This document shows positions 45,076 to 56,085 of a DNA stretch of 64,000 nt, one piece after another. How positions within the stretch are numbered: the stretch's first letter is position 1; the number at the start of each line of letters is the position of its first letter. The position numbers and the translations under genes are program-made. The notes under the pieces are model-generated. The model saw only the letters and a program-made list of their open reading frames with translations. It was not told the origin of the DNA and made no database searches. The DNA is from Amborella trichopoda. Taxonomy: Eukaryota > Streptophyta > Magnoliopsida > Amborellales > Amborellaceae. The DNA is taken from assembly GCF_000471905.2 (NCBI RefSeq), contig NW_006499563.1, forward strand, positions 1,693,296 to 1,757,295, written 5' to 3'.

Positions 45076-45113
45076 CTTACACTATGATGCATCCGTTGCA
45101 TTAGATCACTGCC

Positions 45114-45441
45114 NNNNNNNNNNNNNNNNNNNNNNNNNNNNNNNNNNNNNNNNNNNNNNNNNNNNNNNNNNNNNNNNNNNNNNNNNNNNNNNNNNNNNNN
45201 NNNNNNNNNNNNNNNNNNNNNNNNNNNNNNNNNNNNNNNNNNNNNNNNNNNNNNNNNNNNNNNNNNNNNNNNNNNNNNNNNNNNNNNNNNNNNNNNNNNN
45301 NNNNNNNNNNNNNNNNNNNNNNNNNNNNNNNNNNNNNNNNNNNNNNNNNNNNNNNNNNNNNNNNNNNNNNNNNNNNNNNNNNNNNNNNNNNNNNNNNNNN
45401 NNNNNNNNNNNNNNNNNNNNNNNNNNNNNNNNNNNNNNNNN
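45114..45441. other. assembly gap (N run)
   Basis: 328 unresolved bases. The left edge cuts the terminus of a MITE fragment and the right edge begins with TATATATA. The gap therefore sits in a MITE/(TA)n cluster, a likely cause of assembly failure. Open frames crossing it are meaningless. Confidence 0.95.
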
Positions 45442-45452
45442 TATATATATAA

Positions 45453-45912
45453 AAGGCTAACAAACACCGGCAATTATAATGAATAGTAATATAGAAGGAA
45501 TCTCAACCGTCAGATCTTCATTGAGTGGTTCAAAATACATATCACTATTTTAATTTTAATTTTTTTCTATGAATCTGATTAAGATGAAATTTTGGGTGTA
45601 TATACCTAACACTATTGCCCACCATATAAAAAAATAAAAAAATCATTTTCAATAATTTAAAATGACCAAATTACCCCCATCATTTTTCATGGGTATTTAG
45701 GTCATTTTATATTTTGGGCAATATTTTTTATATATATATTTTAAATTATACGCCCTTAGTACATTCATCTAAAATTTCGTTATAATATGATTTTTAGAAA
45801 AAATATTAAAATTCATATAATAATATGCATTCTGAACCACATAATAAAAATCTGACGGTTGGGATTCCACCTACATTGCTATTCATTATAGGTGCCAAGT
45901 GTTTGGAAGGTT
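45453..45912. mobile_element. small inverted-repeat element, about 460 bp
   Basis: The left arm has TATAATGAATAGTAATATAG, then TCAACCGTCAGAT and GGTTCAAAATACATAT. The right arm, inverted, has TATAATGAATAGCAATGTAG, then CCAACCGTCAGAT and GGTTCAGAATGCATAT. The arms are about 100 bp long. The exact ends and the target duplication are not clear. No coding. Confidence 0.65.
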
Positions 45913-45918
45913 TGTATA

Positions 45919-46276
45919 GAGTCGAGGCTCTAAACTATCAAAGTAAAACGCACCTTCAAATAGTACCGATAATTGTGGTTTCAATACTGAAAATCTTTGT
46001 GGTAGCCTTAAAATAGATTTTCATATATAATTATAAAATTTAAACCTTCAAAAATAGTGTATACCGAGTGTATCTATGAAAAATTGAAAATTTTGAAAAT
46101 TGACAGTCCAAAAATGCATTACAAGATATGCTATTTCTGAAACTTGAGATCCATTTTTTTCTCTTGTTCATGCATCTTGATGTTGAGATGATCAATTTGA
46201 GGATATTTGGGCATCAAAACATCTTCTAGTGAAATTTTGAGGTAGACTCCAATTTGATTGTTTGGAGCCTCGACTC
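45919..46276. mobile_element. small inverted-repeat element, 358 bp
   Basis: GAGTCGAGGCTCTAAAC (45919-45935) pairs with GTTTGGAGCCTCGACTC (46260-46276), a 17-bp inverted repeat with one mismatch. The interior is AT-rich and non-coding. It abuts the previous element and ends 15 bp before the MULE. A target duplication was not identified, so this could also be part of a larger structure. Confidence 0.45.
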
Positions 46277-46291
46277 AATATATATATACAT

Positions 46292-46960
46292 GAAAAGGAT
46301 TCGATACACCAACGGTGGTGATCTGCCGTTTTCTCTCGATGGAAACCTCATGCTCCCCAACGCTCCCTCAAGCTACAACAACACCTCTGACCTTTATAAA
46401 GGGCCTGACGGCTTATGACGGCAACTGTCTCTATCGCTCTTCTTCATCTTCCGCCCCTCTCTCTCTCCTGCTGCCACTCTCCCACCCTCTGTCTCTCTAG
46501 CCAAACTTGATGGCTCTCTCTCTCTCTCTCTCTCTTTCTCTCCCCTATCGCTCCATTGCTCCAATACGATGTCATATGAGTCTCTTCTCTTTCAATCTCT
46601 CTCTGACTGGCCCCTCTCTCTCAAACCCTCGATGACGCTCTCTCACAAACCCTCGCTGACCTGCTGCCCCTCTCTCTCAATCTCTTTGAAACCCACCCCT
46701 CTCTCTCAATCTCTTTGATACCCACCCCTCTCTCTCAATCTCTCTCCCACCTACCCCTCTCCGCCCCTCTCTATACATCTCTCGCTGCCCCTCGCTCTCA
46801 ATCGCCCTCTATGCCCATCTCACTCTCTTGAAATACAACCTAAAACATGAAAAATTTCTCAAAATTTCATAAATTTTCTATGCTCAATTGCTGCTGCTGC
46901 AAAGACATTGGGACAATCTTTGGTGCATTGAGGTTCATCCGAGGTTTAGGTATGCTATCG
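46292..46960 (+). repeat. left terminal inverted repeat arm with CT-rich core
   Basis: Terminal 130 bp pair well with the right arm. The next 400 bp are CTCTCT-rich, mirrored by a GAGAGA-rich stretch at 55480-55760. The innermost part (46885-46955, CTGCTGCTGCAAAGACATTG to CATCCGAGGTTTAG) matches the inverted right arm and probably encodes an untranslated leader exon. A second copy of this leader lies at 47625-47745. Confidence 0.7.
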
Positions 46961-46999
46961 CTTAATCTTTGCATTTTGATTTTGTTTGTCCCATTTTAA

Positions 47000-48890
47000 A
47001 TTTTGGTGGTTTTGGTTTTTCAGTCGTTGAATGTGTTACTGTAAATGGATACAGAGCAACAAAACTATGGTCATAGAAATTCTGTTCACATTAATATATT
47101 ACAATTTCAATGAATCGCAAGAATGAACTGAGAGGTTAAGTGATAGGATTCCTAACCAAAATCAATAAACATAGAAGTACACATTTCCCACCTGCCTTGG
47201 CACAGCTGATAAAATTGTAGACAGTAGCACCAATTCTATTTGACAAACTTTCCAGGTCTCCCAAGTAAATTTGCAGGCACTATGCACTCAATTTTGATGA
47301 AATCGACTACGAAAACCAAAACCATCAATTTTGATGAAAACGATTAAGGAAACCAAAACCATCTGAGGTGCTGAAGTCACTAAGGAAACCAAAACCATCC
47401 CTATGCTTCTTCTCAATGTGAAAGAAATGACAATGGCTAAGTGACAAGCATAGCCTGTATTTATTGGTACCTTCTTGAGACCACACCAAGATTTAGGCAG
47501 TTTGCATGAAGTTTATGATTAACAAACCTTTGTGACTCCTCTGCATTAACCTCCATCAAGTTCTTTTTGGGTCCCCTCTCTCTCAATCTCCCTCTATGCC
47601 CCTCTCTCTCTCTCTCTAAAAATACAACCTAAAACACGGAAAATTTCTGAAATTTCAAAAAAAATTTGTGCTCCATTGCTACTGCAAAGACGATTGGGGC
47701 AATCTTCAGTAGATTTGAGGCTCATCCGAGGTTCAGATATTCTATCTTTGAATCTTTCCTATTACTGTTTCAATTTCTTTATGTTTTTAGGATATCTTTG
47801 AATCTGTTTTAGTGCTTTCTTTTAATCTTTATTTTTTAGGATACTGTGTTAGTGCATTATTTTGATTTTTACAGGTGATATCAATCTTTTGTTTTGAGTT
47901 TTGGGGGTTTTCATTGTCTCTGTGCTTATTCGTTTTCAATATAATAAAACAAGTTTCCTATTTTATTTGGGCATGGTATGTGGAGGTATTGGTTTCAAGG
48001 TCGTCTCTTCCTTTAGTGGCATTTGTTTTACCTTCCTTCCCCACCCACTTCCTAAGAGTTAAGCAGTCTCGTGGTTATATCAGGTTTCTTTTCCTAACTT
48101 AAAGAAAATTTTAAGAGATATAGGTTCTACTTCTCTAATTTGTATTGTTGTCTCATTCTCATCGTACTATTTTTCATGAAAATCTCAACGGGTATCTGTG
48201 GGTAGGTTTCTTTTTCTTCCCAGTTTCTCTTGTAACGTACTGCACATTTATGCAATCATACTCATCATAAGCCTATCTCACCCAATCATACTTAGCGGAG
48301 ATTACTTGGCTTTGAAGTTTACAATTGACTTCCATATCTTAAAGGTTTTTGATATCTTTAAGTTTCATGACCTATAAACTGATTATGATTTTTTTGTTCT
48401 GTTCTACTTTGTGACGAAATAGTCATTTTGTCATCAGCTGGTTAATAACAACTTAACTTACAATTTTTTGGAAAATTTACATGCAACCTGCACGTACTAT
48501 GCCAAGGTGTTTTCTGTCATTCATACAATTCTTTTATGTGTGTCTCGAGTTGCACTCACCAAAATTTGGTAATTTCCATATAAGGTGCCCTTTGAAGTAG
48601 AGATTTGAGTTTGCTGCTTGGATAGCAGCTATATCTACCACAGGCAATTTAAAAACGCAAAAAAAATAACTTTCATTTATGATCTTTCAAGTAAAGCAGT
48701 ATTTCTGGGTTCTGAAGAACATATGTATACTTGTTACTAGTCGAATGCATAAGAGCTTGAGATAGAGAATTAGACTTGAATAATCTATATCTATTATGAA
48801 CACATGCACCCGTTTTTTGCTGTGTCCACACATCATAAATTGACATTGTAACATCATAATTTTACATTGTAAAGTGTAACATCATAATTT
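47000..48890. other. MULE interior, no coding sequence recognised
   Basis: AT-rich sequence between the left leader copies and the plus-strand candidate gene. It includes a direct repeat of AAACCAAAACCATC (near 47310, 47350 and 47385) and the second leader copy at 47625-47745. It probably includes introns or untranslated leader of the plus-strand gene, but no exon could be fixed. Confidence 0.35.
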
Positions 48891-48949
48891 TACATAATGA
48901 ATTTAATTGTTTGTGTTTCACATGGTTGTGATGAAGTTCTACATAGTAT

Positions 48950-49640
48950 TTTGGTTTTTTTTAGAATGTTAATGATGAAGTTCTTTATAGTTCTCATGTC
49001 ACTTCTATGCAGAATAAATCTCGACAACCAATTCCCACTATTATTTTGTAAACGCAGACCACAATGTGGTCAAATGCACGTCTTTATCGCAAAAACACGA
49101 GATAACTACAATAAGCCTTTCTACAAATGCTCCAACTGGAAGTTATGTGACATTGATTCATGAAAATAATGTAAAATCATATTATTGTTCAATTGTATGC
49201 ACAAACTTAAAACCTTTTATATGTTTGTGTTAACCACTAGAATGAAGTGGGATGCGGCTATCTAGTGTGGTGTGACGAGATACTAGGCTAAGCTAGAAAA
49301 CCCATGGTCAGAAGGTTCGTGTCACAGAGGCCAGATGTTTGTGAGGCCAGATGTTTGTGTCACGAGATACTAGGCCAAGCTAGAAAACCCATAGTTAGAA
49401 GGTTCGTGTCACAGAGGCCAGATGTTTGTTAGGCCAGATGTTTGTGTCACTATTGGAGTACATCCTGCTCTATATGAAGAAGAGAAGACCAAAGTTGTTG
49501 CTATGGTTCTTGAGAAAGTAGTCGTTGTAAAATTTATTATTGTATGCGCAATTGTTCTTTTACTGTTGATGCTCACCATTCTTTTTCTTTTGAATGGAAT
49601 GGGTATTTGTTTCATGGTATCATTACAAATGTAATTCAGT
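48950..49640 (+). CDS. candidate second MULE gene: GRF-like zinc finger plus membrane segment
   Basis: A possible exon after an acceptor-like CTTCTATGCAG (ending 49012) encodes RPQCGQMHVFIAKTRDNYNK and then PFYKCSNWKLCD (49055-49150). This fits the GRF zinc finger pattern (CxCG...T..NxxxxFYxC...C). About 300 bp on, a frame ending at 49634 encodes a Lys/Glu stretch and a hydrophobic segment (FIIVCAIVLLLLMLTILFLL). Plant GRF proteins often have this finger, coiled coil, C-terminal membrane order. The first metal ligand pair is imperfect and exon joins are uncertain, so it may be a pseudogene. Confidence 0.4.
49275..49460. repeat. 93-bp tandem duplication
   Basis: The block CGAGATACTAGGC-AAGCTAGAAAACCCAT-AGAAGGTTCGTGTCACAGAGGCCAGATGTTTGT occurs at about 49275 and 49368 with a few differences. 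Within each, GGCCAGATGTTTGT is itself doubled. It lies between the two parts of the plus-strand candidate gene. Confidence 0.85.
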
Positions 49641-51480
49641 TTTTCATATAACACTTTCTTGTTTGGTGATATATTGTAATATGGTTAATAGGTTAAAAAA
49701 TATTATTACAATTGTAGTTATTATCAATCAAATATGCCTTTTCTCTCTCTTAATTGAGGGGTGGAAGAATAACAGGCACGTTTCCAAAATTTGGTCCATC
49801 CATCCAACAATAGAGATCAAATGCGGTATGCCAACTTAAGAAACGTCTTTGTCTAAAAGAGACATACATGACAATTCTTATAATCAATTCTCATTGCATG
49901 TTGCAACATCCATTATTTCCTAACTGAATGCATTGATACTTAATACATGTTGCAACATCCATTATTTCCTAACTGAATGCATTGATACTTAATACAAGAA
50001 ATCTTAGAATGGGCGCCGATGTTTCATAATAATCAGTTTTCTTCCTTTAAAATGCTTCAATACATATGCCAGAAGCCATGCAATGCACTCCCCAAGCATA
50101 GGGAGCATTTGGACGACAATTCAATTATCATTGTATGAATGTGAATGGCATTTGAATGGACAAAAATTTTATGGAGAAAAAGCACTCTTGCAACTCAACA
50201 CTTGCAAAGTAAACGTGAGGTGCACATATGAACATTGCACAAATTTGATTGTTATACGAAAGAACATCAATTTTATAGGCAAGATACATTGCAATACTGA
50301 AATTAAAGTCACAGTGAAGGGAAACATTTGATCCCGAATATGACAAGTGCGATATCTTCATTTCTTTCCTTTCTAGGTGCCCATGATGCCGACATATCTA
50401 GAAACATGTACCCACACAATGAACATATATTCTATAATGTTCTTTTCTAAAGCGCATACAACAAAAAAAGGCAAAATAAACATCTTGAGTCCATAGCAGC
50501 AAATTTAAAAAGCCACAATAGACATCTTGAGTCTGCAACAGCAAATTCAAATAACCAAAATAGACATCTTGAGTCTGCAATAGCAAATTGAAAAAGCTAA
50601 AATAGAAATCTTGAATTCGCAATAACAAGTTTCTCCCTAGTGTTCCCTGAGATGGTTGAGAACCATCTGCTCTTGTTGTATGCATCAACGAAGATCAGCT
50701 TGTTGCTTTCCACCAATTTTAGATAACTTTGTTGCACCCAACCTAATTCACAAAGCCACATTGTATTTCAACAATCATATTCATGTTCTATAAATTGTGC
50801 AATCAATAACAAGCAATCATTGACAAATTCAAACATTAAACCTGGGTTGTATCCAATAAAAGGTAGCTATACAAGACAGGAAAATTAAAGGGTGTAGATG
50901 GACAAAGTATGATAGTCTGGACCATAGAAGGTAGCATACAAGACAGGATATCCAAACAGTGTGATTACTAGTCCAAACAGTGGGAACACCAAACCTGGGT
51001 TGTATCCAGATGCTATCCAATGGCATGTATCCAAGACCAAGTTCAAAATTACCCACTCCGATATGACCATCTTGTTTAGCAATATTCACAACATCAAAAC
51101 CAATCCCTACAATCAATCACTATATAACAAGCAAGCAATCACTACAACAAGCAAACAATTTACAGGTGCTTTAAAAATTAAAGGGTTTATCAATAAAAGG
51201 TAGCCATACAAGACAGGAAAAGAACCCAGTTTTGTACGCAAGCAATCACTACAAACAAGCAAACAATTTACAGGTGCTTCAAAAATAAAGCAAGCAATCA
51301 CTACAATTCATGGTGCTCCTTATGACCAATGGTTTTCTTCAGCATTCCTAACAGACCGTTCCATACGGCACATTTTGTCAGCAGCCCTGAAGATGGAAGA
51401 CAATTTGCACTGTTAGCATTTTATATTACATTTAAAAGTTCGACAATTATAAGTAAGCTCTACTACAACCAGAATTAAGA
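49641..51480. other. MULE central region with several short tandem repeats
   Basis: No gene recognised. Direct repeats include a 49-bp pair (TGTTGCAACATCCATTATTTC, near 49897 and 49946), about four 45-bp copies of AGACATCTTGAGTCTGCAA (50472-50630), and dispersed copies of AGGTAGC-ATACAAGACAGGA and CAAGCAATCACTACAA (50860-51305). An open frame at 50083-50331 has no recognised motif. Confidence 0.5.
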
Positions 51481-51499
51481 AGCTTGTATAATCAAAATG

Positions 51500-53823
51500 C
51501 AAGAGATACTAATGGTATGCTTTGCACGAATGAATGACAAACAATTTCTTTTGTCGTGCCCAATGCCCTTTCAAACTGCACACTTTCTAGTATTTTCGTT
51601 TGGCTTTTTGGTATTTTCCTTCGGCTTCTTAGTATTTTCCTTCGGCTTCCACCCTTCTAATCAAGCTTTCTTTCTTTTATCGGTAGGTCTTCCCTTTGTC
51701 CGTGCACATGAAGGCTCAAGAATATTTTGGCAATAGTCACTTGCACTTGGTGTGTCACTACAACTAGCTGCATTCTCATCAATATTAGCATTTGCTTCAA
51801 CATTACCATTCTCTTCAGCATTACAATTGATTGTGGCGTCATTCTGCTGACCTCCCTTATGCTTGAATTGGCTATCAACCTGACAAATTCTATCGTGTAT
51901 TATGGCCATTATAAATTAATGGAGCTCTGCACTCTCTGAAGCATGCTCGGCGAGGTATCGAGTTGCCTGATATACCTAATTATATCGAATGGAGCGTTGT
52001 AGTCGAGATGCTTCTTGAATTTGATTGCCACTCTCATTGATAAAAACCCCATTTGTTATATCTTTTGTCCAATGCCTCATTATATATTATGGGGGTATTT
52101 CGAATACATTCTTCACTACAAAAACCTTCAACACATGCCTACAAAGAAGACCCATCCTCTCATATAAATGACAACTGCAACAAACGCTCTTGTCATTGGA
52201 ATTGAATTCCACAGGTAGGGTTTGGAATCACTTCTTAGTATTGATACCTTAAAAGTGGCAAGCAATCCACTGTCCTCAATTGACTCGCTCATGAAATTAA
52301 TACAATTCACCACCTCTTCCCCAAATAGCTTCATAATCTTTTAAGTATAGATCTTTGCTACCTGGGCCTCAATAAAAGAAGTTGTTCTTAATATTGGAGT
52401 AGTATTAATGTCTCTTAAGTCATTTTCCTTGTCCTTTCGCACCTTCTTATCTTGCACCTTTACAGTCACTTCTTACCTTGCACCTTTACAGTCACCTTTG
52501 AAGTTCTTATTCATCCCTTCACTCCTTTGAGTGGAAGTCGTCACTCAAATACGTATCAACCCCTTGCATGTGACAACTATAGAGTCTAGTACGCCACTCA
52601 TTACTTTCCAGCCCATAATTCTCAATCATATCTTTCCACCCCAATTCAAATTCTTCCACTGTTGCACTAGCCACACGCCTCCTGAAGGTTTCTGAAAAAT
52701 TTAGATGCCTACGCAAGACATGACACATTTTTTCATTAATCTTTGATAGTATACACCACTTACAATAATGATGCTTACTTTGATCTAAAACTCGTTTGAC
52801 TACATTCGAAATTGCAGAGTCTTAATTAGTGAGAATAACTCCAGGTTGACGTCTCCCCATAGCTTCTAACCAATTTTCAAATATCCATACAAATGATTCA
52901 ACCTTCTCATAAAAAATGAGCGCAAATCCGAGGAGAGTGGTACTGTGATGGTGATTTACACCAAGAATGGGTGCAAATGGCATACCATATGTGTTTGTTT
53001 TGTATGTCGTATCAAAAGTTACCACATCAGAGAAGCACTGGTATGAAACTCTAGAAAATGCGTCTACCCATAAGACGCTCAAGATGTGATTGGCTTCATC
53101 TAATTTCATTCTATAAAAAAAAGATGGGTTCAATTCCTTCATTTTATAAAGCCATTGCATAACAAGACTTCCATCTTCTCCTCTTAGTTTTCTTCTAAAG
53201 TTAGCGATTACATTTTGGATGTCTTTTTCTGTACAATAAACATTATCAATCCCTCCAGATTGCTCTATGAAAATGCCATGAATATTTGTGGCCTTCACCA
53301 ATGCCGAGCTCATTGAACCTATCATCAACTTTGCAGCGCCTGACATTTTTGGATGTGAGCGAATTACACGATCTTTTCTTAGAGACAAAAGATAGTGACT
53401 GTGTTTTTTAGCAATCCTAGTCGCAACCCACTCGTTATTTGCATTTCTACTTAGGCCCATCTTAGCTATACAACCACACCTTGATTCATGGTGTACCTTT
53501 TTACCTACCCAATCTTTCTCTCGATGAAATCATTCCTTAGAACAATTGAGCCTTTGACCATCTTTATTGTGGGTTGTCCCCTTACGGATGCCAAAACCTT
53601 TGGCTAATGCATACTCCTTATAATACTCATATGCTTCATTCTCAGAACCAAACTTTATCCCTATATATGGTTCTTCTATTTGTAGGCCCTTAGTTGATGA
53701 GCCATGTTCCCCGTCTCTCATTTCTGTAAGATAAGGAACCTGCTCCAGCTCCATGGTATCATTCGTGCTGTCTACAGTTGGGCACCGGGAAGATGTCACA
53801 CCGACTGATATGGTGGGGTCCAT
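51500..53823 (-). pseudogene. FAR1-like MULE transposase, decayed
   Basis: Starting at ATG 53823, the domains in order are a FAR1 DNA-binding domain (GIKFGSENEAYEYYKEYA), a linker, the MULE transposase domain with TFDTTYKTNTYGMPFAP (first catalytic Asp) and GVILTN-stop-DSA (normally TDQD), a FELGWKDMIENYGLESNEW region, a SWIM zinc finger (CCSCHLYERMGLLCRH), the basic stretch ARTKGRPTDKRKK and a C-terminal CCHC knuckle (GHDKRNC). At least four single in-frame stops (TGA at 53530-53532, TAA at about 52822, others near 52350 and 52090) and an internal deletion around 52350-52520 remove function. Otherwise it is the mudrA/FAR1-related gene of the element. Confidence 0.85.
52440..52500. repeat. 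short duplication at the transposase deletion point
   Basis: CTTGCACCTTTACAGTCAC occurs twice, about 28 bp apart, exactly where the expected mid-transposase sequence (between the NEW motif and the SWIM finger) is missing. It suggests a repair-associated deletion with filler DNA. Confidence 0.6.
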
Positions 53824-55060
53824 AAAAATCTTTCAACTGACCCTACATAAAAAACCAAACCACCTAAGTAGATGTCTGCAAAAATCTATTGAGTGGTTCT
53901 ATCAAAACACTATATAGACAAACATCACAAAAGAATAACCATAATAGATTGTTTATGGAAGTTTTAAAAATGTTCTTAACCAAACAAACAATAAAGTAAG
54001 ATGAGTCAATACTCTACAACGTTTTTTGATATCTTGTTGGACTATCTAATCGACTTTCAACAGCTTTAATTGCCTTTTTAGCCTAGTAATAGATAAAAAA
54101 GATGAGCAACTAAGGCGCCAATTCAATTTATGATACTTGGATGTAGCAGAAAACTCATGCATGTGTTCATATTGATGAGGGAAATGCATAGTTGGTGGAA
54201 GGACTGTATGGGAAAGGTTTTTCAAGGAACACATAATCGAAATTTATGTGCATAAGTTCAGTCTTGTCTAAGTCCTGCATTTTCATTAAAGCATCTCGTA
54301 TGTGCTTTTTTGAATAATAAAAAGGCCGATTAAATCTAGGTAAAAGTAACCATGATAAAAAAAGAATGTCACCTATGCATGTACTCATTATGAATGTTCT
54401 AAATTCATAAATGAAAGAATCAGGGCAAAGGATCAAAGACTAGCCTCTACAAAAGTGATGTTATAGTAAATGCAGGGACACAGTTAGGATAAAGAATATT
54501 AGAAAACGTGTTAGAGAAGGGGAATGCAGTTAGTATTTTTGGTTTGATTACAGGCCATTTTATAAGTATGATGTATTGTAAGTCACAACATTAAGTACAT
54601 TCATATTTAAGCAACAAACTGGATGGCATTTTCAGTAAAACCCCATGAACCTGCATTCATATGTTCTCTACAATAATATTTTTTCAAGAATTTCCATCTC
54701 TAAAAATAACATAACAAGGGGCACATTCATCGATATGTACCCCACACCAACTAGCACGCACACACATACAACACATAGACAAACACTTGACTATATGAGT
54801 TTTTCCAAGTTAGGCACAAATAGGATCATTTGGTTTCAGATATGTCAAGCAATCAAATTAACCCAACCCCATCTTTCTCCATGTTCATGTATCATCTCAG
54901 ATACATCTCACATCCTATTCAATCCAGAAACTAATGAATTCTTCTAACATAAACAATAATACATTCACATAGAACTCTATTATCCACAATGTCATGGTGG
55001 AATACTATTTGAGCGATAAAACAATGCTGCACTTCATTGCCCACAGTTTCAATCAATCAG
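53824..55060. other. MULE interior upstream of the transposase
   Basis: AT-rich DNA between the transposase start and the right arm. It probably contains a leader intron, since the arm ends with a CAGGTATGC donor-like site on the minus strand (about 55080). The open frames here have no recognised domain. A CACACACATACAACAC stretch lies near 54758. Confidence 0.35.
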
Positions 55061-55064
55061 TAAT

Positions 55065-55903
55065 GGGGCAAAGATGCATACCTGAACCTTAGATGCACTT
55101 CAAATCCCGAAGATTGCCCCAATCCAGCAATGGAGCAGCAGCAAACTTTGGATGCACTTCAAATCCCGAAATTTGCCCCAATTAAGCAATGGAGCAGCAG
55201 CAAAACTTGGATGCACCTCAAATCCCGAAGATTGCGCTAATCAAGCAATGGAGCAGCATCAATTTTGCAGTAGCAAACCTTGGATGCACCTTAAATCTCG
55301 AAGATTGCCCCAATCGAGCAATGGAGCAGTAGCAATTTTGCAGCAACAATGGGGCAGGAACGAGAGAGATTGAGAGAGGGAGATTGAGTGAGGGGTGAGA
55401 TGGTTTGGTTGCCCCAATAGTCTGAGAGAGGTTTGCAGCAGCAATGGAGCAGCAGCGTTAGAGATTTAGAGAGCGCGAGATAGTTTGGTGGAGAGAGAGA
55501 GGGGAGAAGATGGAGTTTGGGTGGAGAGAGAGAGGGGAGAAGATGGAGTTTGGGTGGAGAGAGAGGGGCAGCAGTCAGAGATTGAGAAGAGAGAGAGTTG
55601 CCAACATGATTTGGGAGAGACAGCAGGAGCGAGAGAGAGGAAGAGATAGAGAGAGTTGTCATCATGAGACATCAGGATAGAGAGAGAGGGCCAAGTTTCG
55701 GTAGAGGGAGAGGGCGGTGGGAAATGGAGAGAGGGAGAAAGAGAGACTTGCCAACATAAGCCGTCAAGCCCTATTCAAATGTCAGAGTGGCTGCTGTAGC
55801 TTGAGGGCGAGTTGGGGAGTGTGAGAATTCCATCGAGAGAAAATGGTAGATCACCATTGGCGTACCAAACCCTATGCATGGGCTGGCGTACCGAATCCTT
55901 TTC
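55065..55903 (-). repeat. right terminal inverted repeat arm with amplified leader units
   Basis: The terminal 180 bp pair with the left arm but contain an extra 26 bp (GTACGCCAGCCC... region, 55866-55892). A GA-rich stretch follows inward. The innermost part (55087-55345) holds four to five tandem copies of a unit of about 58 bp with TGGATGCACTTCAAATCCCG, GATTGCCCCAATC and GCAATGGAGCAGCAGCAA. Confidence 0.7.
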
Positions 55904-56085
55904 CCTATATATATATATATATATATATATTATTTCTTTATGATTTTACCTAATATAAATTCGCCAAATTATTTTCAACATAATTTGTACCTGAATACCA
56001 AAACAATCGGATAACCATAGCGATTTTGACACTGGCAAATTTTTCATAGCATCAAAACGATAGGTACTGCAGTTATTTATATCAT
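55904..56085. other. (TA)n run and AT-rich DNA
   Basis: A TA dinucleotide run at 55906-55931 marks the MULE's right flank. No coding sequence follows. Confidence 0.6.

Larger units (their letters stand above)
46292..55903. mobile_element. autonomous-type Mutator-like element (MULE), 9.6 kb, decayed
   Basis: The left arm starts GAAAAGGATTCGATACACCA and the right arm, inverted, GAAAAGGATTCGGTACGCCA. Pairing continues through TTTTCTCTCGATGGAA, CTCCCCAAC, CCCTCAAGCTACA and TGACGGCTTATG to about 46410 and 55745, and in patches to about 46950 and 55070. Long terminal inverted repeats and a FAR1/MULE transposase inside define the superfamily. Both flanks are (TA)n, so the 9-bp duplication is ambiguous. 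Two candidate genes are placed head to tail from opposite ends. Confidence 0.8.

Noticed and set aside
45039-45473. Long frames across the N run
   Set aside because: They are open only because N codons cannot be read as stops.
49409-49654. Minus-strand 81-codon frame opposite the membrane segment
   Set aside because: It is the shadow of the plus-strand hydrophobic frame and has no motif.
55291-55665. Minus-strand Leu/Ser/Pro-rich 124-codon frame in the MULE right arm
   Set aside because: Product of the GA-rich and leader-unit repeats; the matching left arm does not conserve the frame.
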